Source: Flavobacterium tiangeerense
GTDB taxonomy: Bacteria; Bacteroidota; Bacteroidia; Flavobacteriales; Flavobacteriaceae
Assembly (NCBI RefSeq): GCF_007830355.1
Contig: NZ_VLKO01000005.1
Location: forward strand, 248,001-312,000
Direction: 5' to 3'
Length of the DNA: 64,000 bases
Below, piece by piece: positions 45,201 to 53,086 of this stretch. How positions within the stretch are numbered: the stretch's first letter is position 1; each line of letters begins with the position of its first letter. The notes beneath the pieces were generated by a model. That model ran no database searches. It saw only the letters and a program-made list of their open reading frames with translations, and was not told the origin of the DNA. The position numbers and the translations under genes were made by a program.

Positions 45201-45328
45201 GGAATCCAGAAAGCAAGTATTTTGGACTCGGAAAAATCAAAGAAGATCAAGTAATTGACTACGCCAAAAGAAGAAATGTTTCCACTGATGTAGCCATGAA
45301 ATGGTTGAACCCGAATATAGCAGACTAA
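42227..45328 (+). CDS. metH: Methionine synthase (folate, B12 and activation domains) with inserted DUF559 nuclease domain
   Basis: A 1033-residue protein. Residues about 10-300 are the methyltetrahydrofolate-binding domain ([15 protein letters not shown]), about 310-400 the B12 cap ([18 protein letters not shown]), and 415-560 the cobalamin domain with the axial His427 in [11 protein letters not shown]. From about 600 is the SAM reactivation domain ([19 protein letters not shown]; later [10 protein letters not shown]). Residues about 683-833 are foreign: between DIELY and LTLRQQ, a surface hairpin in E. coli MetH, sits a DUF559 domain starting near Met708, with Asp756, Glu767 and Asp769 of a PD-(D/E)XK-type site (YIVDF, LVIEVDG). 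The frame is open throughout, so a fusion protein is predicted. Without the insert the length is normal for a MetH lacking the homocysteine module. Confidence 0.95.
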   Translation: MAEKRRNLVLSGLEPLIITPESVFVNVGERTNVTGSRKFLRLIKEEKYDEALDIARQQVEGGAQIIDINMDEGMLDGVYAMTKFLNLIAAEPDISRVPIMIDSSKWEIIEAGLKVVQGKCVVNSISLKEGEEAFIHHAKLIKRYGAAVIVMAFDEVGQADNYERRVEICQRSYDILVGIGFPPQDIIFDLNIFPVATGMEEHRLNALDFFRGTKWVRENLPHAHISGGVSNVSFSFRGNDTVREAMHSVFLYHAIQNGMTMGIVNPEMLSIYDEIPKDLLEHVEDVILDRRDDATERLLDFAENVKGDGSKTNEKAVLEWRSGTVQERITHSLVKGVDAFIEEDVEEARQAATKPIEVIEINLMTGMNVVGDLFGSGKMFLPQVVKSARVMKKAVAYLLPFIEAAKQVGDKSGNGKILMATVKGDVHDIGKNIVSVVLACNNYEIVDLGVMVPPEKIIAAAIEHEVDIIGLSGLITPSLDEMVYLAKELDKRGLKIPVMIGGATTSRAHTAVKIAPQYSQTVIHVNDASRAVTVAGNLLDHNRKIYASDIRAEYDAFRETFLNRSRDKNFLTIEQARKNKLQLDWDNFTPVKPKVIGKQIVEVELETLVPYIDWTPFFRTWELFGKYPAILTDEVVGEQATSVFADAQAMLKVILKEKKLTAKGIYGIFPANQINDDDIELYEAPPAPEGGATLETAKQTWETASPIMYDVLKERAKEMRNKPTEAEKMLWNVLSNRGVEGCKFRRQHVIGEYIVDFVCLEKKLVIEVDGSIHNHPEQIELDKERTIWLESKGFKVVRYTNKEVLNNLHETIEKISKELSTKEIVPPLGVRGLFLTLRQQSQKTKGAPNIALSDFIAPKESGKVDYMGAFCVTTGFGVDEWAAEFEKDLDDYNSIMVKALADRFAEAFAEYLHEKVRKEFWGYAADEDLSTEDMIDEVYKGIRPAPGYPACPDHLEKPTIWKLLNVAEEIGVTLTESMAMWPASSVSGYYFGNPESKYFGLGKIKEDQVIDYAKRRNVSTDVAMKWLNPNIAD
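44275..44724. mobile_element. DUF559 nuclease element inserted in metH, flanked by inverted repeats R6/R7
   Basis: Left arm R6 (44275-44301, AGCCCCCCCCGCCCCCGAAG and on) and right arm R7 (44699-44724, GTTCCCCCTTTGGGGGTTAG and on) are inverted copies of the dispersed G/C-block repeat. Between them, 397 nt encode a Vsr-like DUF559 domain ([58 protein letters not shown]). ATG 44348 could be its own start. The total is 450 nt, exactly 150 codons, and the host frame continues. The R6 arm has eight consecutive C instead of CCCCCTAA, one base longer than the other arms. No target duplication is obvious. Confidence 0.85.
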
Positions 45329-45332
45329 TTTA

Positions 45333-45403
45333 GTCATAAAGTCAAAAGTCATAAAGTCTAAAATAGACGTGGCTTTCGACTTTTGACTTTCAAACTTTAA
45401 GAC
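45333..45403. repeat. AAGTC/GACTT hairpin repeat between metH and metF
   Basis: GTCATAAAGTCAAAAGTC (45333-45350) faces GACTTTTGACTTTC (45378-45391) and ACTTTAAGAC (45394-45403), an imperfect inverted repeat of the family also seen at 8791 and 56052. It lies just before the metF ATG. Confidence 0.65.
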
Positions 45404-45408
45404 TTAAA

Positions 45409-46365
45409 ATGAAAGTAACACAACATATAGAAAAAGCAAAAGGAGAAACTTTGTTTTCATTTGAAATTATTCCGCCTCAAAAAGGGAAGAGTATTCAAGA
45501 ATTGTATGACAACATTGATCCTTTGATGGAGTTCAAACCGCCATTTATTGATGTGACTACCTCACGCGAGGAGTTTATTTATGTTGATAAAGGCAATGGT
45601 TTATTGGATAAAAAGCTAACTAGAATGCGACCAGGAACTCTCGGAATATGCGCTTCGATAACCCATAAATACAACGTAGATACGGTGCCTCATGTATTGT
45701 GTGGCGGTTTTACCAAAGAAGAAACAGAGTATTTATTGGTAGATTGTCATTATCTGGGAATCAATAATGTGATGGCGTTGCGTGGTGATGCGATGAAGGA
45801 CGAACAATCCTTTGTTCCGAAAGCGGGTGGAAATCGCTTTGCTATTGATCTAGTGCAGCAAATCAAATTATTGAACGAAGGCAAGTACTTGCATGAAGTT
45901 ATGCATGTTGATAATAAGGCTGATTTTTGTATTGGTGTGGCTGGATATCCTGAAAAACATTTGGAATCTCCATCGTTACTTTCCGACTTGAAAAGGCTAA
46001 AAGAAAAAGTGGAAGCAGGTGCTGATTATGTGGTGACACAAATGTTTTTTGACAATGCTAAATATTTTGAATTTGTTGCTAAAGCCAGAGAAATGGGAAT
46101 TACAGTACCTATTATTCCTGGCATCAAGCCATTGGCGGTGCAAAGACATTTGCAAATTTTACCGCAAATTTTCAGAATTGATTTGCCCGAAGATTTAATT
46201 GATGCAGTAGACAAATGCAAAACAAATGCAGATGTGAAACAAGTGGGTATCGAATGGGCTATTCAGCAATCCCGCGAACTAAAGGCTGCTGGAGTTCCTG
46301 TTTTGCATTATTATTCGATGGGTAAATCAGAAAATATCCGTCAAATTGCGAGTCAACTTTTTTAG
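45409..46365 (+). CDS. metF: 5,10-methylenetetrahydrofolate reductase
   Basis: A 318-residue FAD enzyme reducing methylene-THF to methyl-THF, the methyl donor for MetH. Visible landmarks are FSFEIIPPQKGKSIQELYD near the N-terminus, INNVMALRGDAMKDE, CIGVAGYPEKHLESP, and GADYVVTQMFFDNAKYFEF, all typical of MetF. It lies directly after the second metH part and shares the SAM-I-controlled unit. A perfect 17-bp terminator follows. Confidence 0.97.
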   Translation: MKVTQHIEKAKGETLFSFEIIPPQKGKSIQELYDNIDPLMEFKPPFIDVTTSREEFIYVDKGNGLLDKKLTRMRPGTLGICASITHKYNVDTVPHVLCGGFTKEETEYLLVDCHYLGINNVMALRGDAMKDEQSFVPKAGGNRFAIDLVQQIKLLNEGKYLHEVMHVDNKADFCIGVAGYPEKHLESPSLLSDLKRLKEKVEAGADYVVTQMFFDNAKYFEFVAKAREMGITVPIIPGIKPLAVQRHLQILPQIFRIDLPEDLIDAVDKCKTNADVKQVGIEWAIQQSRELKAAGVPVLHYYSMGKSENIRQIASQLF

Positions 46366-46384
46366 CAATTTATTCTTTATATTT

Positions 46385-46426
46385 AAAAAGCTTCTAGTTC
46401 GCAAAGTCGAACTAGAAGCTTTTTTA
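46385..46426. terminator. Strong bidirectional terminator (metF / gldA)
   Basis: AAAAAGCTTCTAGTTCG (46385-46401) pairs perfectly with CGAACTAGAAGCTTTTT (46408-46424) around CAAAGT. It ends both metF and convergent gldA. Confidence 0.92.
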
Positions 46427-46484
46427 TTGTTTGAATTTTAAGAGAGTTTGTTTTTTAATCGAAAACATAACTGAACACTGCCAA

Positions 46485-47381
46485 CTATTTAGTGATCTCC
46501 CTAAAGACCGCTTCTAAGTTTTTATTCTTTTGATTGAGTTGTAAGGTTTTCAAACCATTGTTTTGAGCAAAATCAAAGACTACAGAACGCATGTCTTTAT
46601 CTGATTTAAAAGTCAGTTCCCACATCATATCGTGAACGTTTACATACGAAACAAGATTTTCAATTTTAGAAATTACTTGTTCCTCGACTTGAAAATCAAA
46701 TTCCACTTCAATTACTTGTTCCTTATCTTCAGAAATTAAATTATCCAGCTTTTTATCGGTAACAATTTTTCCATTGTTGATGATGATAACACGATCACAA
46801 ATAGCCTCAACCTCTTGCATAATGTGCGTAGAAAGAAAAACAGTCTTGTCTTTCCCTACGTTTTTAATCACATTGCGAATTTCCATCAGCTGGTTCGGAT
46901 CTAAACCAGTTGTAGGTTCGTCAAGAATCAATACATCAGGATTGTGCAGTAGAGCATTGGCCAATCCGACACGCTGGCGGTACCCTTTAGAAAGTTGGCC
47001 TATTTTTTTGTGGCTTTCGGTACTTAAACCAGTCAATTGAATTACCTCTTCGATTCGAGATTTGGCAACTTTGTATACATCAGCGTTAAAGGCTAAATAT
47101 TCACGAACATACAAATCCAAATACAACGGATTGTGCTCTGGCAAGTACCCAATAGAAAGTTGTACGGCTTTTGGATTGGTGTTTACATCCTGCCCGTTTA
47201 CCGTGGCAGTTCCTTCATCAGCGGTAATGTAGGTAGTTAAAATTTTCATCAAAGTTGATTTTCCAGCTCCATTTGGGCCTAAAAAACCAACAATTTCTCC
47301 TTTGTTAATTGAAAATGAAATGTTATCTAATGCTTTTTGAGCACCGTAGCTTTTGGATATGTTTTTTACCTCTATTGACAT
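46485..47381 (-). CDS. gldA: Gliding-motility ABC transporter ATP-binding protein GldA
   Basis: A 298-residue ABC ATPase. Walker A is GPNGAGKST (35-43), the signature motif is LSKGYRQRVGLANALLHNP, and Walker B is VLILDEPTTGLDP. The C-terminal extension (VEEQVISKIENLVSYV and after) fits GldA, the ATPase that works with GldF and GldG in gliding motility of Flavobacterium. Other export ABC ATPases look similar, but length and the conserved C-terminus favour GldA. gldF/gldG are not adjacent, which is normal in this group as I recall it. Confidence 0.85.
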   Translation of the reverse strand: MSIEVKNISKSYGAQKALDNISFSINKGEIVGFLGPNGAGKSTLMKILTTYITADEGTATVNGQDVNTNPKAVQLSIGYLPEHNPLYLDLYVREYLAFNADVYKVAKSRIEEVIQLTGLSTESHKKIGQLSKGYRQRVGLANALLHNPDVLILDEPTTGLDPNQLMEIRNVIKNVGKDKTVFLSTHIMQEVEAICDRVIIINNGKIVTDKKLDNLISEDKEQVIEVEFDFQVEEQVISKIENLVSYVNVHDMMWELTFKSDKDMRSVVFDFAQNNGLKTLQLNQKNKNLEAVFREITK

Positions 47382-47568
47382 AAAACTTTATTTGTTACAA
47401 AAGTAAATAGAAAATATATAGTTCTTCATTAATCGGCAAAATTTATATTTTAAGTACAAAGGATCCGAAGAATTAGTTTATAAAAAATAAATTTGAAATG
47501 TATGAAAAATATTAAGTAATGGTACAGTTCTTGTTAACAATTATTAATTTTTAACTATAAAATATACT

Positions 47569-48177
47569 ATGAAAAAAACATTATTAATTCTTGCAATGGC
47601 TATGATAAGCTTTGCTAATGCACAAAAAGGAACGGTCTTGGTGTCTGGAAATTTGAGTTTTTGGTCTGATAAAAATTCTAATCAAGGGAGTGAATCTAAG
47701 GGTGAAAACTTTAATTTTTCTCCAAAATTAGGGTATCAGTTAAAGGATAATTGGACAGTAGGGGCGGAAGCTGGATTTTCATCTTCTAAAAATGAATACA
47801 CTTACCTAGAAAATGCATTGAATAATCAAGAAAGAATAACTAAAAACTTCTCAGCCGGAGCTTTTGTTCGGTATTCAAAATCACTAAGCCAAACATTTTT
47901 GCTATATGCTGACCTAGGTGCGGGTTATAAGACTCTTAAAGAAACTGGTACTAATTCTTTTTCTGATCCAGAGTCTTATACAACCACGTTTGATGGTGTT
48001 TATGCAAGTTTTGCACCTGGTTTATTTCTAAATATTAAAAATAATTTTGGATTAAATTTTGGTATTGGTGGTTTGACATATTCAAATACAAAGAGTGATC
48101 AAAATAATGGAAAGAATAGTAATTTTTATTTCAATTTTGGGCAGTCATTTAATATTGGAATTTCAAAAAATTTTTAA
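47569..48177 (+). CDS. Small outer-membrane beta-barrel protein
   Basis: A 202-residue protein with a signal peptide (MKKTLLILAMAMISFANAQ) and alternating aromatic beta-strands: FSPKLGYQLKDNWTVGAEAGF, FLLYADLGAGYKTLKE, GLFLNIKNNFGLNFGIGGLTY, ending QSFNIGISKNF with a terminal aromatic. This is the layout of eight-stranded OmpW/OmpA-like porin-family proteins in Bacteroidota. No ligand can be assigned. It has its own terminator and stands alone. Confidence 0.85.
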   Translation: MKKTLLILAMAMISFANAQKGTVLVSGNLSFWSDKNSNQGSESKGENFNFSPKLGYQLKDNWTVGAEAGFSSSKNEYTYLENALNNQERITKNFSAGAFVRYSKSLSQTFLLYADLGAGYKTLKETGTNSFSDPESYTTTFDGVYASFAPGLFLNIKNNFGLNFGIGGLTYSNTKSDQNNGKNSNFYFNFGQSFNIGISKNF

Positions 48178-48201
48178 TCCCTATTCTCTATAAAATTAAA
48201 A

Positions 48202-48238
48202 AAAAAGCATTCATGACTTCATGGAAGCTTTTTATTTT
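48202..48238 (+). terminator. Terminator after the barrel protein gene
   Basis: AAAAAGC-TTCATGA faces TCATG-AAGCTTTTT with small bulges, followed by T-rich sequence. Confidence 0.7.
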
Positions 48239-48287
48239 TAGAATAATCTCATTTAGATTTATATATTTACAATTAAACTAAATCAAT

Positions 48288-49535
48288 ATGGGAAATAATC
48301 AATCGGGCAGTTTCTTAAAAAATTACAACAGTAATATTTTGCTGCTCGGTGGGATTTTTGTGGGGAGTATTTTAGGTTTGGTTTTTGGAAAAGGAGTGGA
48401 GGTCATTAAGCCGCTAGGTGATATTTTTCTAAATCTATTATTCACTGCAATAATTCCGTTAGTGTTTTTTACCATATCGGCATCAATTGCTAGTTTAGAA
48501 AAAACCGAAAAACTAGGAAAGTTATTCTTAATCGTAATTGGAGTCTTTTTGTTTACGGTCTTGGTATCTGCAATCCTTATGGTGGTAGGAGTTTTGATTT
48601 TTCCAATCCATCAAGATATTATTATTTCTAAAATTCCGCTAGAAATTGTAGCCGAAAATAGCACTGGCTCTCAGATTACGCAATTGCTCACCGCGGGTGA
48701 TTTTTATGAATTGTTGTCGCGAAAAAACATGTTGGCGCTCATTCTTTTTTCCTTTTTAGTAGGTTTTGCCAGCTTGCAATCTGGCGAAAAAGGCAATGAT
48801 TTCAATAGGTTTTTACGATCTGGTAACGAAGTAATGAAACAATTGCTACACATTATTATGCAAACAGCACCCGTAGGTTTAGGTGCCTATTTTGCTTACC
48901 AGGTGGGTATTTTTGGTCCGCAACTGTTTGGTGCTTATGCCAAGCCGCTAGGGCTTTACTATGCTGTTTGTGCTTTTTACTTCATTGTATTCTTTAGTTT
49001 ATATGCCTACATGGCGGGCGGCAAATTAGGGTTTAAAGTGTTTTGGAAAAATAATATAACGCCTTCGTTAACAGCTATTGGTACGTGTAGCAGTATTGCA
49101 ACCATTCCCGCAAATCTTGAGGGTGCCGAAAAAATGAATATTCCTGCTCACATTAGGAATGTCGTTATTCCCTTGGGTGCACCTCTGCATAAGGATGGTT
49201 CGAGTATGTCCTCCATTATTAAGATTGCCGTTATTTTTGCGATGTTTGGTAAGGATTTTACGGATCCAATTACGATTCTTACCGCTTTAGGAATTACAGT
49301 TGTGGTTTCTGTTGTTGAGGGCGGAATTCCTAATGGTGGCTACATAGGCGAAATCCTAGCGATAACCGTTTATGGTTTCCCCATGGAACAAGCCTTACCA
49401 GCAGCAATGATTATTGGAACTTTGGTTGATCCAATGGCAACTTTGTTAAATGCTAATGGAGATTTGATTTCGGCAATGCTGGTGGCAAGAATCGCCGAAG
49501 GAAAAAAATGGCTTTCTGAAAAAGCACTACTATAA
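48288..49535 (+). CDS. Dicarboxylate/amino acid:cation symporter (DAACS family)
   Basis: A 415-residue polytopic transporter of the glutamate/dicarboxylate:Na+/H+ symporter family. Family landmarks include PLGDIFLNLLFTAIIPLVFFTI, NMLALILFSFLVGFA, the hairpin-like TAIGTCSSIATIPANLE (the serine-rich HP1 region), APLHKDGSSMSSI in TM7, and VVSVVEGGIPNGGY with TLVDPMATLLNANGD. The substrate is probably glutamate, aspartate or C4-dicarboxylates, not resolved here. It appears monocistronic. Confidence 0.93.
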   Translation: MGNNQSGSFLKNYNSNILLLGGIFVGSILGLVFGKGVEVIKPLGDIFLNLLFTAIIPLVFFTISASIASLEKTEKLGKLFLIVIGVFLFTVLVSAILMVVGVLIFPIHQDIIISKIPLEIVAENSTGSQITQLLTAGDFYELLSRKNMLALILFSFLVGFASLQSGEKGNDFNRFLRSGNEVMKQLLHIIMQTAPVGLGAYFAYQVGIFGPQLFGAYAKPLGLYYAVCAFYFIVFFSLYAYMAGGKLGFKVFWKNNITPSLTAIGTCSSIATIPANLEGAEKMNIPAHIRNVVIPLGAPLHKDGSSMSSIIKIAVIFAMFGKDFTDPITILTALGITVVVSVVEGGIPNGGYIGEILAITVYGFPMEQALPAAMIIGTLVDPMATLLNANGDLISAMLVARIAEGKKWLSEKALL

Positions 49536-49771
49536 ATCACGTTCCATATTGTGTGTTGCAAGATAACTGAGGCTTGTTTGTACTTTACAACACAAGAATT
49601 GCAGTTGTATGAATGGTATTTTTAAAGGCTTTTTTTAAACATTACATAATTAATAACCAACTTTTTAGCGAATCCCTTTTTTGTGTCATAAAATTAACTT
49701 TTTTTTGGGTGCAGTAAAAAATTATGTATACATTCGCAGAGTAAAGTGATAAATACAAAAAATACAACAAC

Positions 49772-49852
49772 ATGTTGAGTAACCGATTTTATTTTAGCAA
49801 CTCTTATTATTTCTTCTGGAAAGTAGAAAGGGATTGTTGCATGGTTATTTAA
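49772..49852 (+). CDS. Aromatic leader peptide of the pheA operon
   Basis: A 26-codon ORF, ATG 49772 to TAA 49850, beginning MLSNRFYFSNSYYFFWKVER. Eight of 26 residues are aromatic (4 Phe, 3 Tyr, 1 Trp), seven of them in the two clusters FYF and YYFF. It lies 77 nt before pheA, the first gene of a phenylalanine/tyrosine operon, and overlaps the left arm of an antiterminator. This is the design of a classic ribosome-stalling attenuation peptide such as PheL. It was found by direct translation; conservation across relatives is the decisive check. Confidence 0.8.
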   Translation: MLSNRFYFSNSYYFFWKVERDCCMVI

Positions 49853-49912
49853 TTCAAAAATTAAATTGATACTATAGATATACAATCCCGATGCAAATCG
49901 GGATTTTTTTTT
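49830..49912 (+). promoter_or_regulatory. Transcription attenuator upstream of pheA
   Basis: Terminator: AATCCCGAT (49884-49892), loop GCAA, ATCGGGATT (49897-49905), then T to 49912. Antiterminator: GGGATTGT (49830-49837, inside the leader peptide ORF) pairs perfectly with ACAATCCC (49882-49889) and so removes the terminator's left arm. A ribosome stalled at the Phe/Tyr codons (49787-49816) would leave 49830-49837 free and allow read-through; a ribosome reaching the stop at 49850 would cover it and permit termination. Confidence 0.85.
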
Positions 49913-49929
49913 GCTTAAAAGTGTGTAAA

Positions 49930-50757
49930 ATGAATACAATTATAGGAATACAAGGCATTACGGGCTCGTTTCATCATCAAGTAGCTCAAGAATATTTCAA
50001 TCATGAATATGTTCTTGACGAGTGTTTGTCTTTTGAGGAATTGGTAGACAGCTTGTTAGCGGGCAAGTCAGAGCAAGCAATTATGGCTATAGAAAATTCA
50101 ATTGCAGGTCCAATTATTCCGAATTACGCGCTAATTGACAAGAATAATTTACATATAATTGGCGAGCATTATTTGAATATTCATCAAAATTTAATGGCGT
50201 TGAAAGGTCAAAAAATTGAAGATATTCTCGAAGTACATTCGCATCCGATGGCATTGTTGCAGTGTATGGATTTCTTGAAAAAATATCCCAATATCAAATT
50301 GGTTGAAGACAAAGACACTGCTGAAACAGCACGAAGAATTCAAGAAAAGCAACTGAAAGGAATAGCGGCAATTGCAAGTAAAACAGCTTCGGAAATGTAT
50401 GATTTAGAAATCATTGCTCCAGAAATCCAAACGATTAAGAACAACATGACACGCTTTGTGATTATCAAAAAAGAAAATTCATTCGTTCCCGAAAGTGAAA
50501 TCAACAGAGCATCGATAAAATTTGAACTGGATCACAAACGCGGGAGTTTAGCAGCTGTTTTAAACGTAATGAGCGATTGTAAATTGAATTTAACTAAGAT
50601 TCAATCTTTGCCTAAAATTGAAACACCGTGGAAATATTCCTTTTTTGTGGATGTCACTTTTGAGAAATACGAAGATTATGCTAAAGCAAAATCATTATTG
50701 AATATAATGGCCGAATACTTTAAAGTCTTGGGTGAGTACAAGAATACTAAAATATAA
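49930..50757 (+). CDS. pheA: Prephenate dehydratase
   Basis: A 275-residue monofunctional prephenate dehydratase with a C-terminal ACT domain. Prephenate becomes phenylpyruvate. IGIQGITGSFHHQVAQEYF is the N-terminal motif. IENSIAGPI lies near residue 60, and the ACT domain (KRGSLAAVLNVMSDCKLNLTKIQSLP) senses phenylalanine. The start ATG 49930 follows the attenuator; an in-frame ATG at 49891 lies in the terminator stem and is rejected. It is the first gene of an aromatic operon and has no chorismate mutase of its own; that activity is fused to the DAHP synthase downstream. Confidence 0.95.
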   Translation: MNTIIGIQGITGSFHHQVAQEYFNHEYVLDECLSFEELVDSLLAGKSEQAIMAIENSIAGPIIPNYALIDKNNLHIIGEHYLNIHQNLMALKGQKIEDILEVHSHPMALLQCMDFLKKYPNIKLVEDKDTAETARRIQEKQLKGIAAIASKTASEMYDLEIIAPEIQTIKNNMTRFVIIKKENSFVPESEINRASIKFELDHKRGSLAAVLNVMSDCKLNLTKIQSLPKIETPWKYSFFVDVTFEKYEDYAKAKSLLNIMAEYFKVLGEYKNTKI

Positions 50758-50800
50758 ATAACCTCAAGTTACCAAATTACACAGATATAAAAATTTACAC

Positions 50801-51946
50801 ATGATTACCACAGCAAAGCGTCTCCATATCATTGAAGAATACTATTTCTCCTCCAAATTGAGAGAAGTAAGGCAACTGGCAGCCGAAGGCAAACCCATCA
50901 TTAATATGGGAATTGGGAGTCCAGATTTACAACCGGCGCCTGCAATTGTAGCTGCAATTGTAGCTGCGATGCAAGATGAAAACGCGCATCAATACCAAAG
51001 TTATCAGGGATTGCCGGAGTTGCGCGAAGGTATGGCTGATTTTTATTCCAAAAATTATGGTGTAACACTCAACCCGGTGACAGAAATTTTGCCTTTGATG
51101 GGTTCTAAGGAAGGAATTATGCACATTTCGTTGGCTTTTTTGAATGAAGGCGATCACGTTTTGATTCCGAATCCGGGCTATCCTACGTACACATCAGTGA
51201 CCAATTTAGTAGGAGCGTTGCCAGTGTATTATGATTTAAAAGAAGGAAACCAGTGGGAGCCGGATTTCGAAGCTTTGGAGCAACTGGATTTATCCAAAGT
51301 GAAAATCATGTGGATTGGGTATCCACACATGCCAACAGGAGCTCGAGGGAGCTTAGAATTGTTTGAAAAATTAGTGGCTTTTGCTGCAAAACATGAAATT
51401 TTATTGGTGAACGACAATCCATATAGTTTTGTTTTGAATGACAGTCCGATGAGTTTATTGCAGGTAAAAGGAGCAAAGGAAGTGGCTTTAGAATTGAATT
51501 CTTTGAGTAAAACCTTTAACATGGCGGGTTGGAGAGTAGGAATGGTGTTAGGAAACGCCAGCGCTATTGATGCGGTTTTGAAAGTAAAAAGCAATATGGA
51601 TAGCGGCATGTTTTACGGAATTCAAAAAGGAGCTGTTGAAGCTTTAAAAAGTGATAAAGCATGGTTTGATGCTATGAATGAAATCTATAAAAAAAGACGA
51701 ATTGTAACAGAGGAGCTCGCTGAAAAACTAGGTTGTAAAGTGTATAAAGAAGGTGTTGGTTTGTTTGTTTGGGCAAAATTACCTGATGGAGTTACATCAG
51801 CAGAGGCGTTTATTGATAAAATCTTGCATGAGAAATCAATTTTTATTACACCAGGAACTATTTTTGGGAGTAATGGCGAAGGATACATTCGGTTTGCTTT
51901 GTGTGTTGCAGAAGAAAAAATTAGGGAAGCTATCAGCCGATTTTAA
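50801..51946 (+). CDS. PLP-dependent aminotransferase (aromatic/aspartate family)
   Basis: A 381-residue class I/II aminotransferase. NPGYPTYTSV, WIGYPHMPTGA and the PLP lysine in LNSLSKTFNMAGWRVG (SLSK) are the family landmarks, and EGYIRFALC gives the carboxylate-binding Arg. Between pheA and tyrA it probably transaminates phenylpyruvate and 4-hydroxyphenylpyruvate, the last step to Phe and Tyr. Its stop codon touches a G/C-block repeat (R8, 51946-51971). Confidence 0.92.
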   Translation: MITTAKRLHIIEEYYFSSKLREVRQLAAEGKPIINMGIGSPDLQPAPAIVAAIVAAMQDENAHQYQSYQGLPELREGMADFYSKNYGVTLNPVTEILPLMGSKEGIMHISLAFLNEGDHVLIPNPGYPTYTSVTNLVGALPVYYDLKEGNQWEPDFEALEQLDLSKVKIMWIGYPHMPTGARGSLELFEKLVAFAAKHEILLVNDNPYSFVLNDSPMSLLQVKGAKEVALELNSLSKTFNMAGWRVGMVLGNASAIDAVLKVKSNMDSGMFYGIQKGAVEALKSDKAWFDAMNEIYKKRRIVTEELAEKLGCKVYKEGVGLFVWAKLPDGVTSAEAFIDKILHEKSIFITPGTIFGSNGEGYIRFALCVAEEKIREAISRF

Positions 51947-51971
51947 GCCCCCTGACCTCAAAAGGGGGAAT
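51946..51971. repeat. G/C-block repeat R8 at the aminotransferase stop
   Basis: AGCCCCCTGACCTCAAAAGG plus GGGAATG is a degenerate left-hand arm like R1, R3 and R6. Its first base is the last base of the aminotransferase stop codon. No right-hand partner follows. Confidence 0.75.
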
Positions 51972-52065
51972 GAAATAGCAGAGAGATGTATTGTGATAAG
52001 TTATTATTCATGATAAAATGAATTGGTTTAATGAAAAAATAAATTTCTGTATAACGAGGTTTCTT

Positions 52066-52150
52066 AGCCCTGATAGTAGTGGAAATCCTTTGCTGCCGGC
52101 GTTCGGCAGGAAAGATTGCAACGGATAGCAGGATTAGCTTCGGATAAAAA
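52066..52150 (+). repeat. Intergenic palindromic repeat, copy E
   Basis: AGCCCTGATAGTAGTGGAAA, ATCCTT, hairpin core CTGCCGGCGTTCGGCAG (CTGCCG with CGGCAG), then AAGATTGCAACGGATAGCAG and GATTAGCT. It ends just before the tyrA ATG, which argues that the sequence upstream of 52158 is not coding. Confidence 0.75.
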
Positions 52151-52157
52151 TAAAAAA

Positions 52158-53015
52158 ATGAAAGTATTTGTAGTAGGCATAGGCTTGATAGGTGGTTCGA
52201 TGGTATTGGATATTAAAGATTTGTATCCGCACGCCACGATTTATGGGATTGACACCAATGAAAAGCATTTGGATCAGGCAATTGAATTGGGTGTTATTGA
52301 TGAAATGGCAACATTTACAGACTTAATGCATGCTGATTTTGTTATTGTTTCGGTTCCTGTAGATGTAGCGCTCACTGTTGTTCCTCAAGTTTTGGAGGCG
52401 ATAGGAGACCAAACGATTGTTTTTGAGGTGGGTTCGACAAAATTACCTATTTGTGAAGGTATTGCCAACCACGCCAAAAGGAGAAATTTTATAGCCACGC
52501 ATCCTATTGCTGGAACGGAATTTTCGGGACCATCGGCAGCGATAAAAGGGTTGTTTCAAGGAAAAACAAACATTATTTGCGAGGTAGAGAAAACCACTTT
52601 CAAATTGCAAGAGCGCGCGCTGGCATTGTTTCAAGAAATGGGAATGCGGATTAGGTATATGGATCCAAAATCACATGATAAGCACATTGCGTATGTGTCG
52701 CATTTGTCCCACATCAGTGCTTTTATGTTAGGGAAAACAGTGATTGACAAGGAAAAACATGAGCAGGATATTTTTGATATGGCAGGTTCTGGTTTTGAAA
52801 GTACGGTGCGTCTTGCTAAAAGTTCGCCCGCGATGTGGACACCCATTTTTAAACAAAATAGAAAGCAAGTCGTGAAAACTTTGAATGAATATATCTTGAA
52901 TTTATCTAAATTTAAGGAGCTTTTAGAGAATGAGGATTACGAGGCGATCTACAATGAAATGGAAAGTGTGAATAAGATTAAAGAAATATTGAACGGCATG
53001 AATGTTAAGAAGTGA
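52158..53015 (+). CDS. tyrA: Prephenate dehydrogenase
   Basis: A 285-residue monofunctional NAD(P)-dependent prephenate dehydrogenase (to 4-hydroxyphenylpyruvate, for tyrosine). The dinucleotide motif is VFVVGIGLIGGSM at residues 3-15. THPIAGTEFSGPSAA, HDKHIAYVSHLSHIS and AGSGFESTVRLAKSSPAMW are typical. The start at 52158 is preferred because a dispersed repeat runs up to it. It is followed by the DAHP synthase gene 71 nt later. Confidence 0.95.
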   Translation: MKVFVVGIGLIGGSMVLDIKDLYPHATIYGIDTNEKHLDQAIELGVIDEMATFTDLMHADFVIVSVPVDVALTVVPQVLEAIGDQTIVFEVGSTKLPICEGIANHAKRRNFIATHPIAGTEFSGPSAAIKGLFQGKTNIICEVEKTTFKLQERALALFQEMGMRIRYMDPKSHDKHIAYVSHLSHISAFMLGKTVIDKEKHEQDIFDMAGSGFESTVRLAKSSPAMWTPIFKQNRKQVVKTLNEYILNLSKFKELLENEDYEAIYNEMESVNKIKEILNGMNVKK

Positions 53016-53086
53016 GCAGTTAACAGTTTGCAGTATTCACGAAAAAAGATAAAAAAACGAAACTTAGAAAATAAAATTTAGAAAAG

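Noticed and set aside
49891..49929. Upstream ATG for pheA at 49891
   Set aside because: It lies in the attenuator's terminator stem; the conserved protein starts at 49930.
29468..51971. G/C-block repeats as simple transcription terminators
   Set aside because: They have no T run, several lie inside coding sequence, and one pair encloses a nuclease domain.
52116..52157. Upstream ATG for tyrA
   Set aside because: The extra codons are part of dispersed repeat copy E.
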